Assembly: GCA_947628225.1 (NCBI GenBank)
Contig: CANQYY010000008.1
Coordinates: forward strand, 48,840-112,839
Length of the DNA stretch: 64,000 nucleotides
Direction: 5' to 3'
Source: an uncultured Lachnospiraceae bacterium
GTDB lineage: Bacteria; Bacillota; Clostridia; Lachnospirales; Lachnospiraceae
The translations under genes and the position numbers were made by a program. Positions 53,707 to 62,141 of the stretch are shown here, piece by piece (within the stretch, counting starts at the first letter, position 1; the number at the start of each line of letters is the position of its first letter). A model generated the notes under the pieces. It was not told the DNA's origin and did not search any database. It was given only the letters and a program-made list of their open reading frames with translations.

Positions 53707-53898
53707 TCAGAATTTGTGATTTTCTACGATAGGGTCAAATAAATCCAGAGCGCAGTGTTTGTCCGAAGTGAAGTGTTTGCAGGTTGTGCAGGAAACATCG
53801 GTATCGCCTGATTTATTTGTACTGCAGCAGCAGTCTTTCGCCGCATAGGCGCTGCAGTGTTTTGCAACATTTTTATAGGTTTGTTCGTCAGCTCGCAT
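53707..53898 (-). CDS. Small cysteine-rich protein
   Basis: A 63-residue protein with nine cysteines, including KDCCCSTN and SCTTCKHFTSDKHCALD; the spacing could bind zinc or an iron-sulfur cluster. GGAGG lies a few bases before ATG 53898, which decides the start over the open frame from 53934. Similar tiny Cys-rich proteins occur in Lachnospiraceae. It converges on the GlgX-like gene, one base away. Confidence 0.6.
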   Translation of the reverse strand: MRADEQTYKNVAKHCSAYAAKDCCCSTNKSGDTDVSCTTCKHFTSDKHCALDLFDPIVENHKF

Positions 53899-53985
53899 GG
53901 TAACCTCCGTTCTGCCGCATGAGCGGCAAAGCATATTGTAAAAGGGACGGTATTAGTATTTGCAGTCAGGAGGATTTTATACGGA

Positions 53986-54447
53986 ATGATAGTGCTTAAA
54001 ATAGAAAACATAAAAGAATTGATGGGCCGTTTATTTGCGGGCGATATGTTTGACCGTTTCCATGTGAGCGAGTGCGAAGTGACGACTTTTGTTACTTTTT
54101 ATGCGGGAGGAAAACTTCATCCCGAATGGTTTGATACCGGGGAGAGTTACGGGCAGGACAGAGCGGGCAGGCCGGAAATTGTTACATGGCGGCAGTTAAA
54201 ACCGTTCATTTTTTCTCTTATCAAAGGGAAAAAAACACCGTCAAAAATTTGCATAAACTTTTGCCATTATATGGAAAACGGAGATTGCGGTTCGCTCAGA
54301 TTACAATATGAAAAGGAGGAGCTCCTTCTTTTTACCGGATTTATGCAGCGGAATTTTTCGTTAGATAAGGAAAAACAAATAGAATGGGATGAGAATTGCC
54401 TCCAATTTATAAAAAGAAACAATATTACTAGCACTCATGTTGAATGA
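53986..54447 (+). CDS. DUF5721-like protein, unknown function
   Basis: A 153-residue soluble protein. RFHVSECEVTTFVTFYAGGK and CINFCHYMENGDCGSLRLQYEKEELLLFTGF resemble a conserved Lachnospiraceae family I remember as DUF5721; no function is known. AGGAGG is 12 bases before the ATG, rather far. Its 3' end runs into the CIRCE element of htpG. Confidence 0.55.
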   Translation: MIVLKIENIKELMGRLFAGDMFDRFHVSECEVTTFVTFYAGGKLHPEWFDTGESYGQDRAGRPEIVTWRQLKPFIFSLIKGKKTPSKICINFCHYMENGDCGSLRLQYEKEELLLFTGFMQRNFSLDKEKQIEWDENCLQFIKRNNITSTHVE

Positions 54448-54454
54448 GTGCTAA
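54428..54454 (+). promoter_or_regulatory. CIRCE element (HrcA operator)
   Basis: CTAGCACTC, nine bases, GAGTGCTAA: one mismatch from the consensus TTAGCACTC-N9-GAGTGCTAA. It lies just upstream of the htpG promoter and overlaps the end of the previous gene. Confidence 0.9.
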
Positions 54455-54461
54455 TTTTTTC

Positions 54462-54490
54462 TTGACATTGTTGGACAGGGGTATTATGAT
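54462..54490 (+). promoter_or_regulatory. Sigma-A promoter of htpG
   Basis: TTGACA (54462-54467) and TATGAT (54485-54490), 17-base spacer, immediately after the CIRCE element. Confidence 0.85.
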
Positions 54491-54529
54491 ACTGTTATGG
54501 AATAAAGAAATGGAATGGAGGTTATTGTA

Positions 54530-56569
54530 ATGAAAAAGGAACAGGGTAATTTAGCAATTAATTCGGAAAATATATTCCCCATTATAAAAAAATGGTTGTA
54601 TTCCGACCATGATATTTTTATTCGTGAGGTAGTCAGCAATGGATGTGATGCCATTACTAAGCTGAAGAAACTGGAGCTGATGAGCGAGGTTGAACTGCCG
54701 GAGGATTATAAGCCGAAGATTCAGGTTATGGTAAATTCTGAGAAAAAGACCATTACTTTTACCGATAATGGACTGGGAATGACTGCGGAGGAGGTAAAAG
54801 AATATATTAATCAGATTGCTTTTTCCGGCGCGGCAGATTTCCTGGAAAAATATAAGGATAAAGCTAATGAGGAGCAGATAATCGGGCATTTTGGACTGGG
54901 CTTTTATTCCGTATTCATGGTGGCGGATTCTGCAGAAATTAATACCTTATCGTATCAGAAGGGAGCGGAGGCAGTCCACTGGGAATCCGACGGGGGACTT
55001 ACCTTTGAGATGGCGCCAAGCACCAGGGAAACGGTAGGCACGGAGATTATTTTGCATTTGAATGAGGACAGCTATGAATTTGCCAATGAGTACCGCGTCA
55101 GGGAGGTGCTGGATAAATATTGTTCTTTCATGCCGGTGGAGATTTTCCTTACCAAGGAGGATGCCGAGCCGGAATACGAAACGATCCCAAGCGAAGAGGT
55201 AACGGAAGAGGATACGGTTATTGAGGAAATCACCGAGGAGCCAAAGGAAGATGAGAATACTGAGGACGGAGAAAAAAAGGAACCGGTGAAAAAGACCAAA
55301 ATCCTAAAACGCCCGGTATCGATCAGCGATACCACGCCGCTTTGGACAAAGCATCCCAACGAGTGCAGCGAGGAGGATTATAAGGAATTTTACCGTAAAG
55401 TATTCCATGATTATAAAGAGCCTTTGTTTTGGATTCATCTGAATATGGATTACCCGTTTAATCTGAAAGGTATTTTATATTTTCCCAAAGTAAATCTGGA
55501 GTATGAGCAGATAGAGGGAGTGATTAAGCTATATAACAACCAGGTATTTATTGCCGACAATATTAAAGAGGTAATTCCGGAATTCCTCCTTTTATTGAAG
55601 GGTGTCATCGACTGCCCGGATCTGCCGTTAAATGTAAGCCGGAGCGCATTGCAGAATGACGGCTTTGTGCAGAAAATTTCAGACTACATTACAAAGAAGG
55701 TAGCAGATAAATTGTCCGGCATGTGTAAAACAGACAGGGAAAATTATGAAAAATATTGGGATGATATCAGCCCATTTATTAAATTTGGCTGCCTGAAGGA
55801 TGAAAAATTTAAGGAAAAGATGAAAGAATATGTGCTATTTAAGGATCTGGACGAGAAATACAGCACGCTTTCCGAATATCTGGATACTTTGCCGGAGCCG
55901 GAAGCCGAGGCGGAGGTAGTAGAGGAAGGCGAGGAAGAGAAGGATTCCGAGCCGACAGAGGCGCCGAAAAAAACGGTATATTATGTCACGGATTTACAGC
56001 AGCAGAGCCAGTATATAAAAATGTTCAGAGAGCAGAAGATGAATGCGGTAGTGCTGCTTCACAATATCGATCAGCCCTTTGTATCAGCATTAGAAACGGG
56101 AGATGATAATGTACAGTTCCAGCGGATTGATGCAGATTTGACAGAGGCATTCAAAGAAGAGGGAGATGAGGAAAAACTCAAATCGGATACGGAAGCCCTT
56201 ACGGAAATCTTTAAGAAGGCATTAGGAAAAGAACAGTTAGAGGTCAAGGTAGAAAAGTTAAAAAATGAAAAAGTTTCCGCCATGATAACGCTATCCGAAC
56301 AGGCAAGGAGGATGCAGGATATGATGAAGATGTATTCTGCCAATGGCATGGGAGATATGGAGATGTCCGATATGGGACAGACCCTCGTGCTAAATGCCAA
56401 CAACGAGCTTGTCCGGTATGTGCTGGAGCATAAGGACGGCGACCGAACAGAGTTATTCTGTAAGCAGTTATATGATCTCGCCTTGATCAGCCACCAGCCG
56501 TTACAGGCAGATAAGATGACAGAGTTTATTGAAAGAAGTAATGAGATTATGATGCTGTTAGCAAAATAA
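54530..56569 (+). CDS. htpG: Chaperone HtpG (Hsp90)
   Basis: A 679-residue Hsp90. The ATP-binding domain shows FIREVVSNGCDAITKLK, TDNGLGMTAEE and IGHFGLGFYSVFMV. An acidic insert rich in Glu (about 215-255) stands at the charged-linker position, and the middle domain has SRSALQNDG. GGAGG precedes ATG 54530. The CIRCE element upstream predicts HrcA control, so the gene belongs to the heat-shock regulon here, as is not usual in Bacillus. A second acidic insert lies near 455-485. Confidence 0.95.
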   Translation: MKKEQGNLAINSENIFPIIKKWLYSDHDIFIREVVSNGCDAITKLKKLELMSEVELPEDYKPKIQVMVNSEKKTITFTDNGLGMTAEEVKEYINQIAFSGAADFLEKYKDKANEEQIIGHFGLGFYSVFMVADSAEINTLSYQKGAEAVHWESDGGLTFEMAPSTRETVGTEIILHLNEDSYEFANEYRVREVLDKYCSFMPVEIFLTKEDAEPEYETIPSEEVTEEDTVIEEITEEPKEDENTEDGEKKEPVKKTKILKRPVSISDTTPLWTKHPNECSEEDYKEFYRKVFHDYKEPLFWIHLNMDYPFNLKGILYFPKVNLEYEQIEGVIKLYNNQVFIADNIKEVIPEFLLLLKGVIDCPDLPLNVSRSALQNDGFVQKISDYITKKVADKLSGMCKTDRENYEKYWDDISPFIKFGCLKDEKFKEKMKEYVLFKDLDEKYSTLSEYLDTLPEPEAEAEVVEEGEEEKDSEPTEAPKKTVYYVTDLQQQSQYIKMFREQKMNAVVLLHNIDQPFVSALETGDDNVQFQRIDADLTEAFKEEGDEEKLKSDTEALTEIFKKALGKEQLEVKVEKLKNEKVSAMITLSEQARRMQDMMKMYSANGMGDMEMSDMGQTLVLNANNELVRYVLEHKDGDRTELFCKQLYDLALISHQPLQADKMTEFIERSNEIMMLLAK

Positions 56570-56576
56570 ACCGATA

Positions 56577-56618
56577 AACAGGCACTGCAGAAACATTTTT
56601 TGCAGCGCCTGTTTTTTT
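56577..56618 (+). terminator. Terminator after htpG
   Basis: ACAGGC and CTGCA pair with TGCAG and GCCTGT around a 10-base loop, followed by T7. Confidence 0.85.
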
Positions 56619-56640
56619 GTTATGCTTTTTTGTCTGAAAA

Positions 56641-56790
56641 TCATTTGCTTTCTTTATCCGGATAGCCGTTTCCCTGTGCGTCAGTGGAAACGGAGGCGGG
56701 TGTTTTGTTTTTATCCTTTACGGTTCTGCTGCTTTCCCAAACACCCTCCGGAATAGTTTTGACAGGATTATTCTTTTCTGTTTTTCTCAT
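56641..56790 (-). CDS. Small hydrophilic protein, 49 residues
   Basis: ATG at 56790 is preceded by AGGAGGT at good spacing. The product is charged and unstructured (RKTEKNNPVKTIPEGVWESS), with no membrane segment or cysteine. Size and composition resemble small spore-associated or stress proteins of clostridia, but I cannot assign a family. Confidence 0.45.
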   Translation of the reverse strand: MRKTEKNNPVKTIPEGVWESSRTVKDKNKTPASVSTDAQGNGYPDKESK

Positions 56791-57112
56791 AAAAATATAC
56801 CTCCTAATGATATTAGTATTGGCAGAAAAAGTAAGAATATGAGAGGGGGAAGTTATTTATTTTGCCCTTGCCTTTCATAAGTTTACCGAAATAATTGGAA
56901 TATAAGCATGAAAAGCCGCATATATATAGTATGGACAAGCCCGGGGCGAATAGAAACTCAAAGATATGGCATTCTGAAAATCCGTTACATTTAATCCTAA
57001 AATGTATAGGAATTGCTTAAAAGCAGCGGGGAATAACCTGTTATTTTCCCTGCGCCATATTAAATTAATCCTGTTCCTTCGGAAAGAACAGGAAGACAGC
57101 GAAAGGATGTGA

Positions 57113-57811
57113 ATGAAGAAAAGAACAATCCTTCCATTATTTCTGGGGTGTAGTATTCTCCTTCTTTTTTTCTGTTTCCATGCCAATGTGCAGGCAAAAT
57201 CCAAGTATATGTGGGTGAAAACGGCAGTAAATCTTAAAAAAAAGCCGGCGAAAAAAAGCAAAAACTTAGGTACCCTTCAAGCCTTGGCTAAGGTTTTTGT
57301 GCCAAAACAGGATAAAAAAAAGTGGCTGCAGGTCAAGTATAAGGGGAAAAAGGGCTATGTTATGGCAAAATACCTATCCGGCAAAAGGATCCAATACATA
57401 ACAAAGGGCTGTCCGGCGGGGCGGATAAAGTCCTACATGGACTACCGCCGCATTACCAATAAGGGGTCAAAACAATATAAATTACAAAAAAGAGCTTATA
57501 CAGACAAAAAAACGGGAATCCGAATGTTTGAGGGAAGATATTGCATTGCGGTGGGCTCGTACTATACAAGGGAAATTGGCAAAAAGATTGATTTGCTTAT
57601 GCAAAATGGCAGCGTGGTGGAATGTGTCCTCGCAGATATGAAAGCCGATAAGGACACGATAAATCATCACAGGCAGCATGCCACAGACGGAAGTGTTGCC
57701 GAGTTTGTGGTGGATACAAGAAAACTGCCAAAAAAGGTAAAGAGGAGGGGAGATGTGTCATATGTCAGGCCACTCAAAGGAAAAATAAAGAAAATGCGTA
57801 TTTATAAATAG
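57113..57811 (+). CDS. Secreted SH3-domain protein
   Basis: A 232-residue exported protein. A signal peptide (LFLGCSILLLFFCFHANVQA) is followed by a bacterial SH3 domain (about 33-92: VKTAVNLKKKPAKKSKNLGTL, WLQVKYKGKKGYVMAKYLSG). A second domain (about 130-225: RYCIAVGSYY, VVECVLADMKADKDT, HATDGSVAEFVVD) looks like a double-psi beta-barrel related to the 3D domain of cell-wall enzymes. It is strongly basic. GAAAGGATG precedes the ATG. Role in the envelope is likely; enzymatic activity is uncertain. Confidence 0.7.
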   Translation: MKKRTILPLFLGCSILLLFFCFHANVQAKSKYMWVKTAVNLKKKPAKKSKNLGTLQALAKVFVPKQDKKKWLQVKYKGKKGYVMAKYLSGKRIQYITKGCPAGRIKSYMDYRRITNKGSKQYKLQKRAYTDKKTGIRMFEGRYCIAVGSYYTREIGKKIDLLMQNGSVVECVLADMKADKDTINHHRQHATDGSVAEFVVDTRKLPKKVKRRGDVSYVRPLKGKIKKMRIYK

Positions 57812-58164
57812 TTTTGCTATATGGGGGAGGGGGTATTCTTTGATGCTTATTATAGCAGAACAAACAGATGCGGCATCAAAGGTCAAACCAAACAAAAGCA
57901 GAATTACTCTAATAAGGAGTGGCAATTGTAAAATTTGTAAACATAGCATAAAAGGATAAGATTAGAAAAAGCAAAAAAATATCAAGCATAACTGTTTTTA
58001 TTGGAACTGTTTGCATTAGTTGCTCTGTTCCCTGTAAGGGAAGATGAAACATTTCTGTGATGCCTTGTGTAAAAACATGTTGAAAAAATTGCTTATTACC
58101 AATATAATATAGATAGGGATATTACAATTTTGTATGAGCCATACTTTAGAGGGAGGTGTTAGAA
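57812..58164 (+). other. Intergenic gap with possible 38-residue ORF
   Basis: The gap holds an ORF at 57843-57959 (ATG with GGGAGGGGG upstream; product with SGNCKICKH), which may be a small gene or the remnant of one, and the promoter at 58080. I see nothing else convincing. From here to the window end the DNA is clearly AT-richer. Confidence 0.3.
58080..58108 (+). promoter_or_regulatory. Sigma-A promoter of toxin-antitoxin pair
   Basis: TTGAAA (58080-58085), 17 bases, TATAAT (58103-58108). Confidence 0.75.
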
Positions 58165-58359
58165 ATGGCAACTTCAAGTATTACTAAAAATTTTATCGTT
58201 TCTGGTGAAAAGCAAGTGGAGATGTTTGCTGATGCCATTGAAGAATCTTATCAGGAGTCGCTTCATAGAACACCGACATCTGATATGCGGATAACACATT
58301 TACATGGCTTGGAAGAAGTAAAGAAATTTATGGAGAAAAGGAAAAAAGCAAATGCTTAA
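58165..58359 (+). CDS. Putative antitoxin of GNAT toxin pair
   Basis: A 64-residue protein. TSSITKNFIVSGEKQVEMF resembles a family I recall from mobile regions of Lachnospiraceae genomes; the rest is helical and basic (KFMEKRKKANA). GGGAGGTG precedes ATG 58165. It overlaps the acetyltransferase gene by 8 bases. Small size, position and coupling fit the antitoxin of a type II pair, though no ribbon-helix-helix motif is certain. Confidence 0.55.
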   Translation: MATSSITKNFIVSGEKQVEMFADAIEESYQESLHRTPTSDMRITHLHGLEEVKKFMEKRKKANA

Positions 58360-58963
58360 CGATGTTACAGTTTTTAACATTCGTGAATACTTGTCAGCTA
58401 AAGACGATAAAGAACTCGAAGAGGAAACATTACAGGGGCTTCTCTCCGAGTTTTCATGTAACAGGAATATGGATGCAGAAAGATTTTTAAAAGAGCGATC
58501 AATAGAGTTTACTAAAAGGAATCAATCTGTAACTTATTTGGTATTTACAAATGACGATGCGGCTTTGGTAGGGTATTTTACAATTGCAATCAAGCCTATT
58601 AGTGTAAATATAGATAGTTTCAGTAACACCATGAACCGTAAGATTGCAAGAGTGAGCGAATTGGACGAAGCAAATGGAATATATACACTTTCGGCATATT
58701 TGATAGCACAACTGGGCAAAAATTTTTCTGCTAATTTGAGAGAAAGGGTTACCGGAGAACAGCTTTTACAGGCAGCAATGGACACCATTAAAGAATTACA
58801 GCGTATGGTGGGTGGCATGGTTGTTTTTTTAGAAGCCGAAAATAATGAAAAGTTGATTGAATTTTATGAAGGGAAAAATGGGTTTAAGCGTTTTGCAACC
58901 AAGGAAGTTAAGCCCGGAACTGAGGATGCACATACGTTGATTCAATTTTTGAAAGTACTGTGA
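58352..58963 (+). CDS. GNAT-family acetyltransferase, putative toxin
   Basis: A 203-residue GNAT-fold protein. TYLVFTNDDAALVGYFTIAIKPI is the central strand pair, SAYLIAQLGKNF and LLQAAMDTIKELQRMVGG fit the acetyl-CoA-binding region, and VVFLEAENNEKLIEFYEGKNGF is the C-terminal GNAT motif. With the small upstream partner it looks like a toxin that acetylates aminoacyl-tRNA or another target (TacT/AtaT type). It could instead be an ordinary acetyltransferase. Confidence 0.65.
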   Translation: MLNDVTVFNIREYLSAKDDKELEEETLQGLLSEFSCNRNMDAERFLKERSIEFTKRNQSVTYLVFTNDDAALVGYFTIAIKPISVNIDSFSNTMNRKIARVSELDEANGIYTLSAYLIAQLGKNFSANLRERVTGEQLLQAAMDTIKELQRMVGGMVVFLEAENNEKLIEFYEGKNGFKRFATKEVKPGTEDAHTLIQFLKVL

Positions 58964-59390
58964 TAAAGGGAAGATTATTTGGATACCAATTATACTAACA
59001 ATGGTTATAATATTTCAGAATAGAATTTATTCAAATAGAACAAATCAGTTGAAAAGACAAATTCATTTTATTTGGTGTATGGACTGTTGGTTCATGGCGG
59101 AATAGTTAAATCAGCAGTTTATATTGGAGAAAATATGACGGTTGAGTTTCCTTCCTTAGAACGTTTTTGTGGCGATATTCTATAGGGCTTAGCCGTTTTT
59201 GCACAGTGGAAAGTGTCACATCAATTGTAATTCTACAATTTATAGGTATTGATGGTAAAATGCTGGTCAGACATTTTTACTATATAATGCAAGAAATGTA
59301 TGATGAAATTGAAACTTTTGTTGCAGAATTAAAAAATTGTATTGATTAGATTTAGATGTACAAAAGTAATAGAGAAAGTGGGTGAATCTT
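58964..59390 (+). pseudogene. Debris of mobile-element genes
   Basis: This gap contains fragments rather than whole genes. One open stretch at 58980-59024 encodes MDTNYTNNGYNISE, then stop, like the truncated start of a small conserved mobile-element protein. Another, 59039-59185, encodes YLVYGLLVHGG and VEFPSLERFCGDIL with no start codon. The 60-codon ORF at 59167 has no ribosome site. I take the region as decayed. Confidence 0.4.
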
Positions 59391-60776
59391 ATGCCAGAAC
59401 ATCAAACAATAGAGTGGAAAGAATCATGGCATGACGAATATTTGGAATGGATTTGTGGCTATGCAAACGCATACGGCGGAACGCTTTATATCGGTAAAGA
59501 TGATAACGGCGATGTTGTAGGCATAAGTAATAAGGACGGCAGAAAAATGTTGGAAGTCATTCCCAACAAGATTACAGATACAATGGGTATTGTGGCAGAT
59601 GTTAACCTGCTATATGAGGGCGAAAGGCAGTATATTGAAATTATTGTGGAAAAGTATCCCTCGCTCATCAGCTATCATGGTAAGTATTTTTATCGCTCTG
59701 GCAGCACTATGAGAACAATTACTGGAAAAGAGCTGGATAAGGCACTCTTGAAATCCCAAGGCAGGACATGGGATGGTATGCCGATTCCGAGATTGAAAGT
59801 CGGGGATTTAAAACAGGAAGCGATAGAATTATTTAAGGAGAAGGCGGTAAGGCGTGGCAGACTGACACCTGAGGAAACGGGAGTCGAAGATTCTATTCTT
59901 CTGGATAATTTACACTTGTTTGATGAGGACGGGTACCTGATTCGGGCAGCTATGCTGGCATTTTATAAAGATCCAGAAAAGTGGGTAACCGGCGCTTATG
60001 TGAAGATAGGTTATTTTGATCAGTCGGATGCAGATTTGAGGTATCAGGATGAGGTGCATGGCTCTTTGATCGAGCAGGTGGACAAGACGATTGATCTGGT
60101 ATATACGAAATACATGAAAGCGTTGATTACATATGAGGGAATCCAACGGGTGGAGCAGTTTATGTTTCATCAGGATGCTTTTCGGGAGATTTTATTGAAT
60201 GCCATCGTTCATAAGGATTATAGTAGTTGTAATCCAATTCAGATCAGTGTGTATGAGGATAGGATTTATATCTGGAATGATGGGGAGATGCCGGAAGGTC
60301 TGGATTCAACGGACAAGCTGTTTATGAAACATTCTTCAAAACCTTATAATCCTAAACTGGCAAATGTTTTTTTCATGAGTGGAATGATCGAAGCGTGGGG
60401 ACGCGGATTTGATAAAATCAAAGAAGCCTGTAACAGATATGACGGTCCTCTGCCGGAATATAATATTAGCAAATCAGGGGTTATGGTGCTTTGTAAGGCG
60501 TGTGATAGATATTTAAAGCTACTTTCGGGCGGGGAAAATAATTTGCTCATTTCAAATGAGCGAATTATGAGCGAATTGATGAGCGGAAAAATGAAGGAGC
60601 CTGTGCAGCAGATACTTGAGTATCTTAAATATAATGATACAATTACTACGATGATCGGAAAGGAAATTACAGGAAAATCGGAAGCGCAAGTTCGTAGATA
60701 TTTGAAAGCACTGGCGGATTGCGGAGTTATTAGAAGTAAAAAAACAACAAAAGGAAATATGTATACAAGGAATTAA
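59391..60776 (+). CDS. AlbA_2/Schlafen-type DNA-binding protein with GHKL-like ATPase domain
   Basis: A 461-residue protein. The N-terminal AlbA_2 domain has QTIEWKESWHDEYLEWICG, FANAYGG-like YANAYGGTLYIG, and FYRSGSTMRTITGKEL. The central part (FREILLNAIVHKDYSS, ISVYEDRIYIWNDG, MIEAWGRGFDKI) is the HATPase_c_4 type common in such regulators. A C-terminal winged helix (ITGKSEAQVRRYLKALADCGVI) ends it. Such proteins act as transcription regulators or defence components. ATG 59391 is preceded by GTGGGTG. Palindromes at 60542 and 60782 may be its operators. Confidence 0.75.
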   Translation: MPEHQTIEWKESWHDEYLEWICGYANAYGGTLYIGKDDNGDVVGISNKDGRKMLEVIPNKITDTMGIVADVNLLYEGERQYIEIIVEKYPSLISYHGKYFYRSGSTMRTITGKELDKALLKSQGRTWDGMPIPRLKVGDLKQEAIELFKEKAVRRGRLTPEETGVEDSILLDNLHLFDEDGYLIRAAMLAFYKDPEKWVTGAYVKIGYFDQSDADLRYQDEVHGSLIEQVDKTIDLVYTKYMKALITYEGIQRVEQFMFHQDAFREILLNAIVHKDYSSCNPIQISVYEDRIYIWNDGEMPEGLDSTDKLFMKHSSKPYNPKLANVFFMSGMIEAWGRGFDKIKEACNRYDGPLPEYNISKSGVMVLCKACDRYLKLLSGGENNLLISNERIMSELMSGKMKEPVQQILEYLKYNDTITTMIGKEITGKSEAQVRRYLKALADCGVIRSKKTTKGNMYTRN

Positions 60777-60781
60777 GGTAA

Positions 60782-60804
60782 TTCGCTCATTTCAAATGAG
60801 CGAA
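60782..60804. repeat. 23-bp palindrome, also present at 60542-60564
   Basis: TTCGCTCATTT, C, AAATGAGCGAA: a perfect palindrome with 11-bp arms, located just after the AlbA_2 gene. A copy with one change lies inside that gene at 60542-60564. Possible operator or weak terminator. Confidence 0.6.
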
Positions 60805-60833
60805 AAATATTAATGAAGTTATGGGAGGTTAAA

Positions 60834-61346
60834 ATGGATATATGGTATAAGGTTCTTAATATAATAGTTCTTTTGTTGGTACCAATAGTAGCGGTTATTG
60901 TGGGTCAGAAGCTGCAAGAAAGAGCAAAAAAGAGAGAAGATAAGATGCAAATATTTAAAGTTTTGATGACAAACAGGGGACTTGGTTGGAGTCAGGATAT
61001 GGTATGGGCATTAAACACAATCGATGTTGTCTTTGCGGATGATGATGCAGTAATAAAACGGTGGAAAATATATTACGATAAATTATGTATAGAAAAGCCT
61101 TCTGAAACAGATTTGAAGAAGATTACAACAGAAAGAAATAAACTGATTGAGCAAATTGCAAATTCGTTAGGCTATAAAGATAAAATAACTTGGGAGACGA
61201 TACAAAATCCATATATTCCACAAGGAATGGTTGAGGCAATGAATAAGACCCATGAATTTCAAGCATCTCAGCAAAACTTAATGAATGCTCTTCAACAAAT
61301 GATGTCTCCAGCAAAAGAAGAAAATGGGGAAGAAGTACATAGTTAA
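60834..61346 (+). CDS. DUF6680-like membrane-anchored protein
   Basis: A 170-residue protein with one N-terminal membrane helix (IIVLLLVPIVAVIVGQKLQ) and a cytoplasmic helical part (MQIFKVLMTNRGLGWSQDMVWALNTIDVVF). It resembles a family often found in defence and mobile regions, remembered as DUF6680; function unknown. GGGAGG precedes ATG 60834. The C-terminal tail is Gln-rich. Confidence 0.6.
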   Translation: MDIWYKVLNIIVLLLVPIVAVIVGQKLQERAKKREDKMQIFKVLMTNRGLGWSQDMVWALNTIDVVFADDDAVIKRWKIYYDKLCIEKPSETDLKKITTERNKLIEQIANSLGYKDKITWETIQNPYIPQGMVEAMNKTHEFQASQQNLMNALQQMMSPAKEENGEEVHS

Positions 61347-61596
61347 TTTAATTACAAGTTATGGTTTCGAGATAAGATTGTGTTGTATTCCAGGCTTACG
61401 TTAGAGCAGGTACTTGAATTGAAAAAGGAACTGCAATCGGTATGATCGTTGTTGCTTAACCCCATCGAATTTTCAGTGTTTCTATTTTGCTTCTAAAATT
61501 TTTAAAGGTCTTAGGATAATATAAATAATATGCGAAATAGATGGGTTAAAGAACATGAAATAAACGCAAAAGTATCTTAGAAGCGCATAGATGATA

Positions 61597-61642
61597 CGAG
61601 TATGAATAGCGGATATTTGTGCCGGAAAGTGTGTGAAATAGG
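61597..61642 (+). repeat. Direct repeat, copy 1
   Basis: 46 bp starting CGAGTATGAATAGCGGA match 36 of 46 positions with 63718-63763 in the same orientation. The pair brackets the reverse-transcriptase module. Confidence 0.6.
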
Positions 61643-61670
61643 CATTTTCCAGTCTTTTCTTCAGTTGTGG

Positions 61671-61690
61671 ATGGGCATGGCCCATTTTTT
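61671..61690 (+). terminator. Small terminator hairpin
   Basis: TGGGC, ATG, GCCCA followed by T6 (61685-61690), upstream of the noncoding-RNA promoter. Confidence 0.6.
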
Positions 61691-61815
61691 GCCGCCTTAA
61701 ATGTTGCCAGGTACAGTGCCTTTAACAAAGGCCGTATCTCTGCTTTTTAAATATTCAGTTGTAACATATGTATTGTAATCCTACAATGAATGCAATTGAT
61801 TTCTGTGGGAAAATA

Positions 61816-61844
61816 TTGACATATTTTACTTTTGGCGTTATACT
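61816..61844 (+). promoter_or_regulatory. Sigma-A promoter of the noncoding RNA / reverse-transcriptase unit
   Basis: TTGACA (61816-61821), 17 bases, TATACT (61839-61844). The start of transcription is expected near 61851, about 280 bases before the reverse-transcriptase gene, too far for an ordinary leader. Confidence 0.8.
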
Positions 61845-61850
61845 AATAAT

Positions 61851-62132
61851 GCCTTACATAGTGGATGTAAGGGAGAGGAATTGTTGTCAATATCTGAAAG
61901 AGCTCTTTCAGATGTGAATGGTGTTCTAGTTGCAGACTTATGAATAAGTACATGAGGATGTTAATTAGAATCATCTCCTTCTTATCTATTATAACATAGA
62001 TATGTATTGAACGAATATGGATAGCTGGAAATACAATCAAGCTGTCGAAAGACAAAATTGAATACCACGTTGAAAGAAGACCTGTCAGTTAGAGATGCTA
62101 TCCCTCGTGCTGATGGGTCTTTCGCTAAATAG
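61851..62132 (+). ncRNA. Structured noncoding RNA upstream of reverse transcriptase (DRT2-like)
   Basis: From the expected start site a ~280-nt untranslated stretch folds into clear hairpins. CCTTACAT/ATGTAAGG lies at 61852-61872, an 11-bp palindrome ATCTGAAAGAG/CTCTTTCAGAT at 61892-61913, ATCTAT/ATAGAT near 61985-62002. A long 3' stem is at about 62073-62123 (GAAAGA-bulge-ACC with GGTCTTTC). Length and position match the RNA that DRT2 reverse transcriptases copy by rolling circle. A 35-codon frame without stop exists in the sense strand (62025-62129). Ends are estimated. Confidence 0.6.
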
Positions 62133-62141
62133 GTGAAGTTT

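Larger units (their letters stand above)
61347..61815 (+). other. Noncoding gap before the reverse-transcriptase module
   Basis: It holds a short open fragment around 61375-61445 (LYSRLTLEQVLELKKELQ, then stop) that looks like gene debris. It also has one copy of a 46-bp direct repeat (61597-61642) and a small terminator hairpin (61671-61690). No whole gene is visible. Confidence 0.4.

Noticed and set aside
59167..59349. 60-codon ORF before the AlbA_2 gene
   Set aside because: No ribosome site and surrounded by gene fragments; treated as debris.
61843..62055. Conventional 70-residue protein on the minus strand
   Set aside because: No ribosome site, and it lies wholly over the structured RNA; kept only as an observation about open frames.
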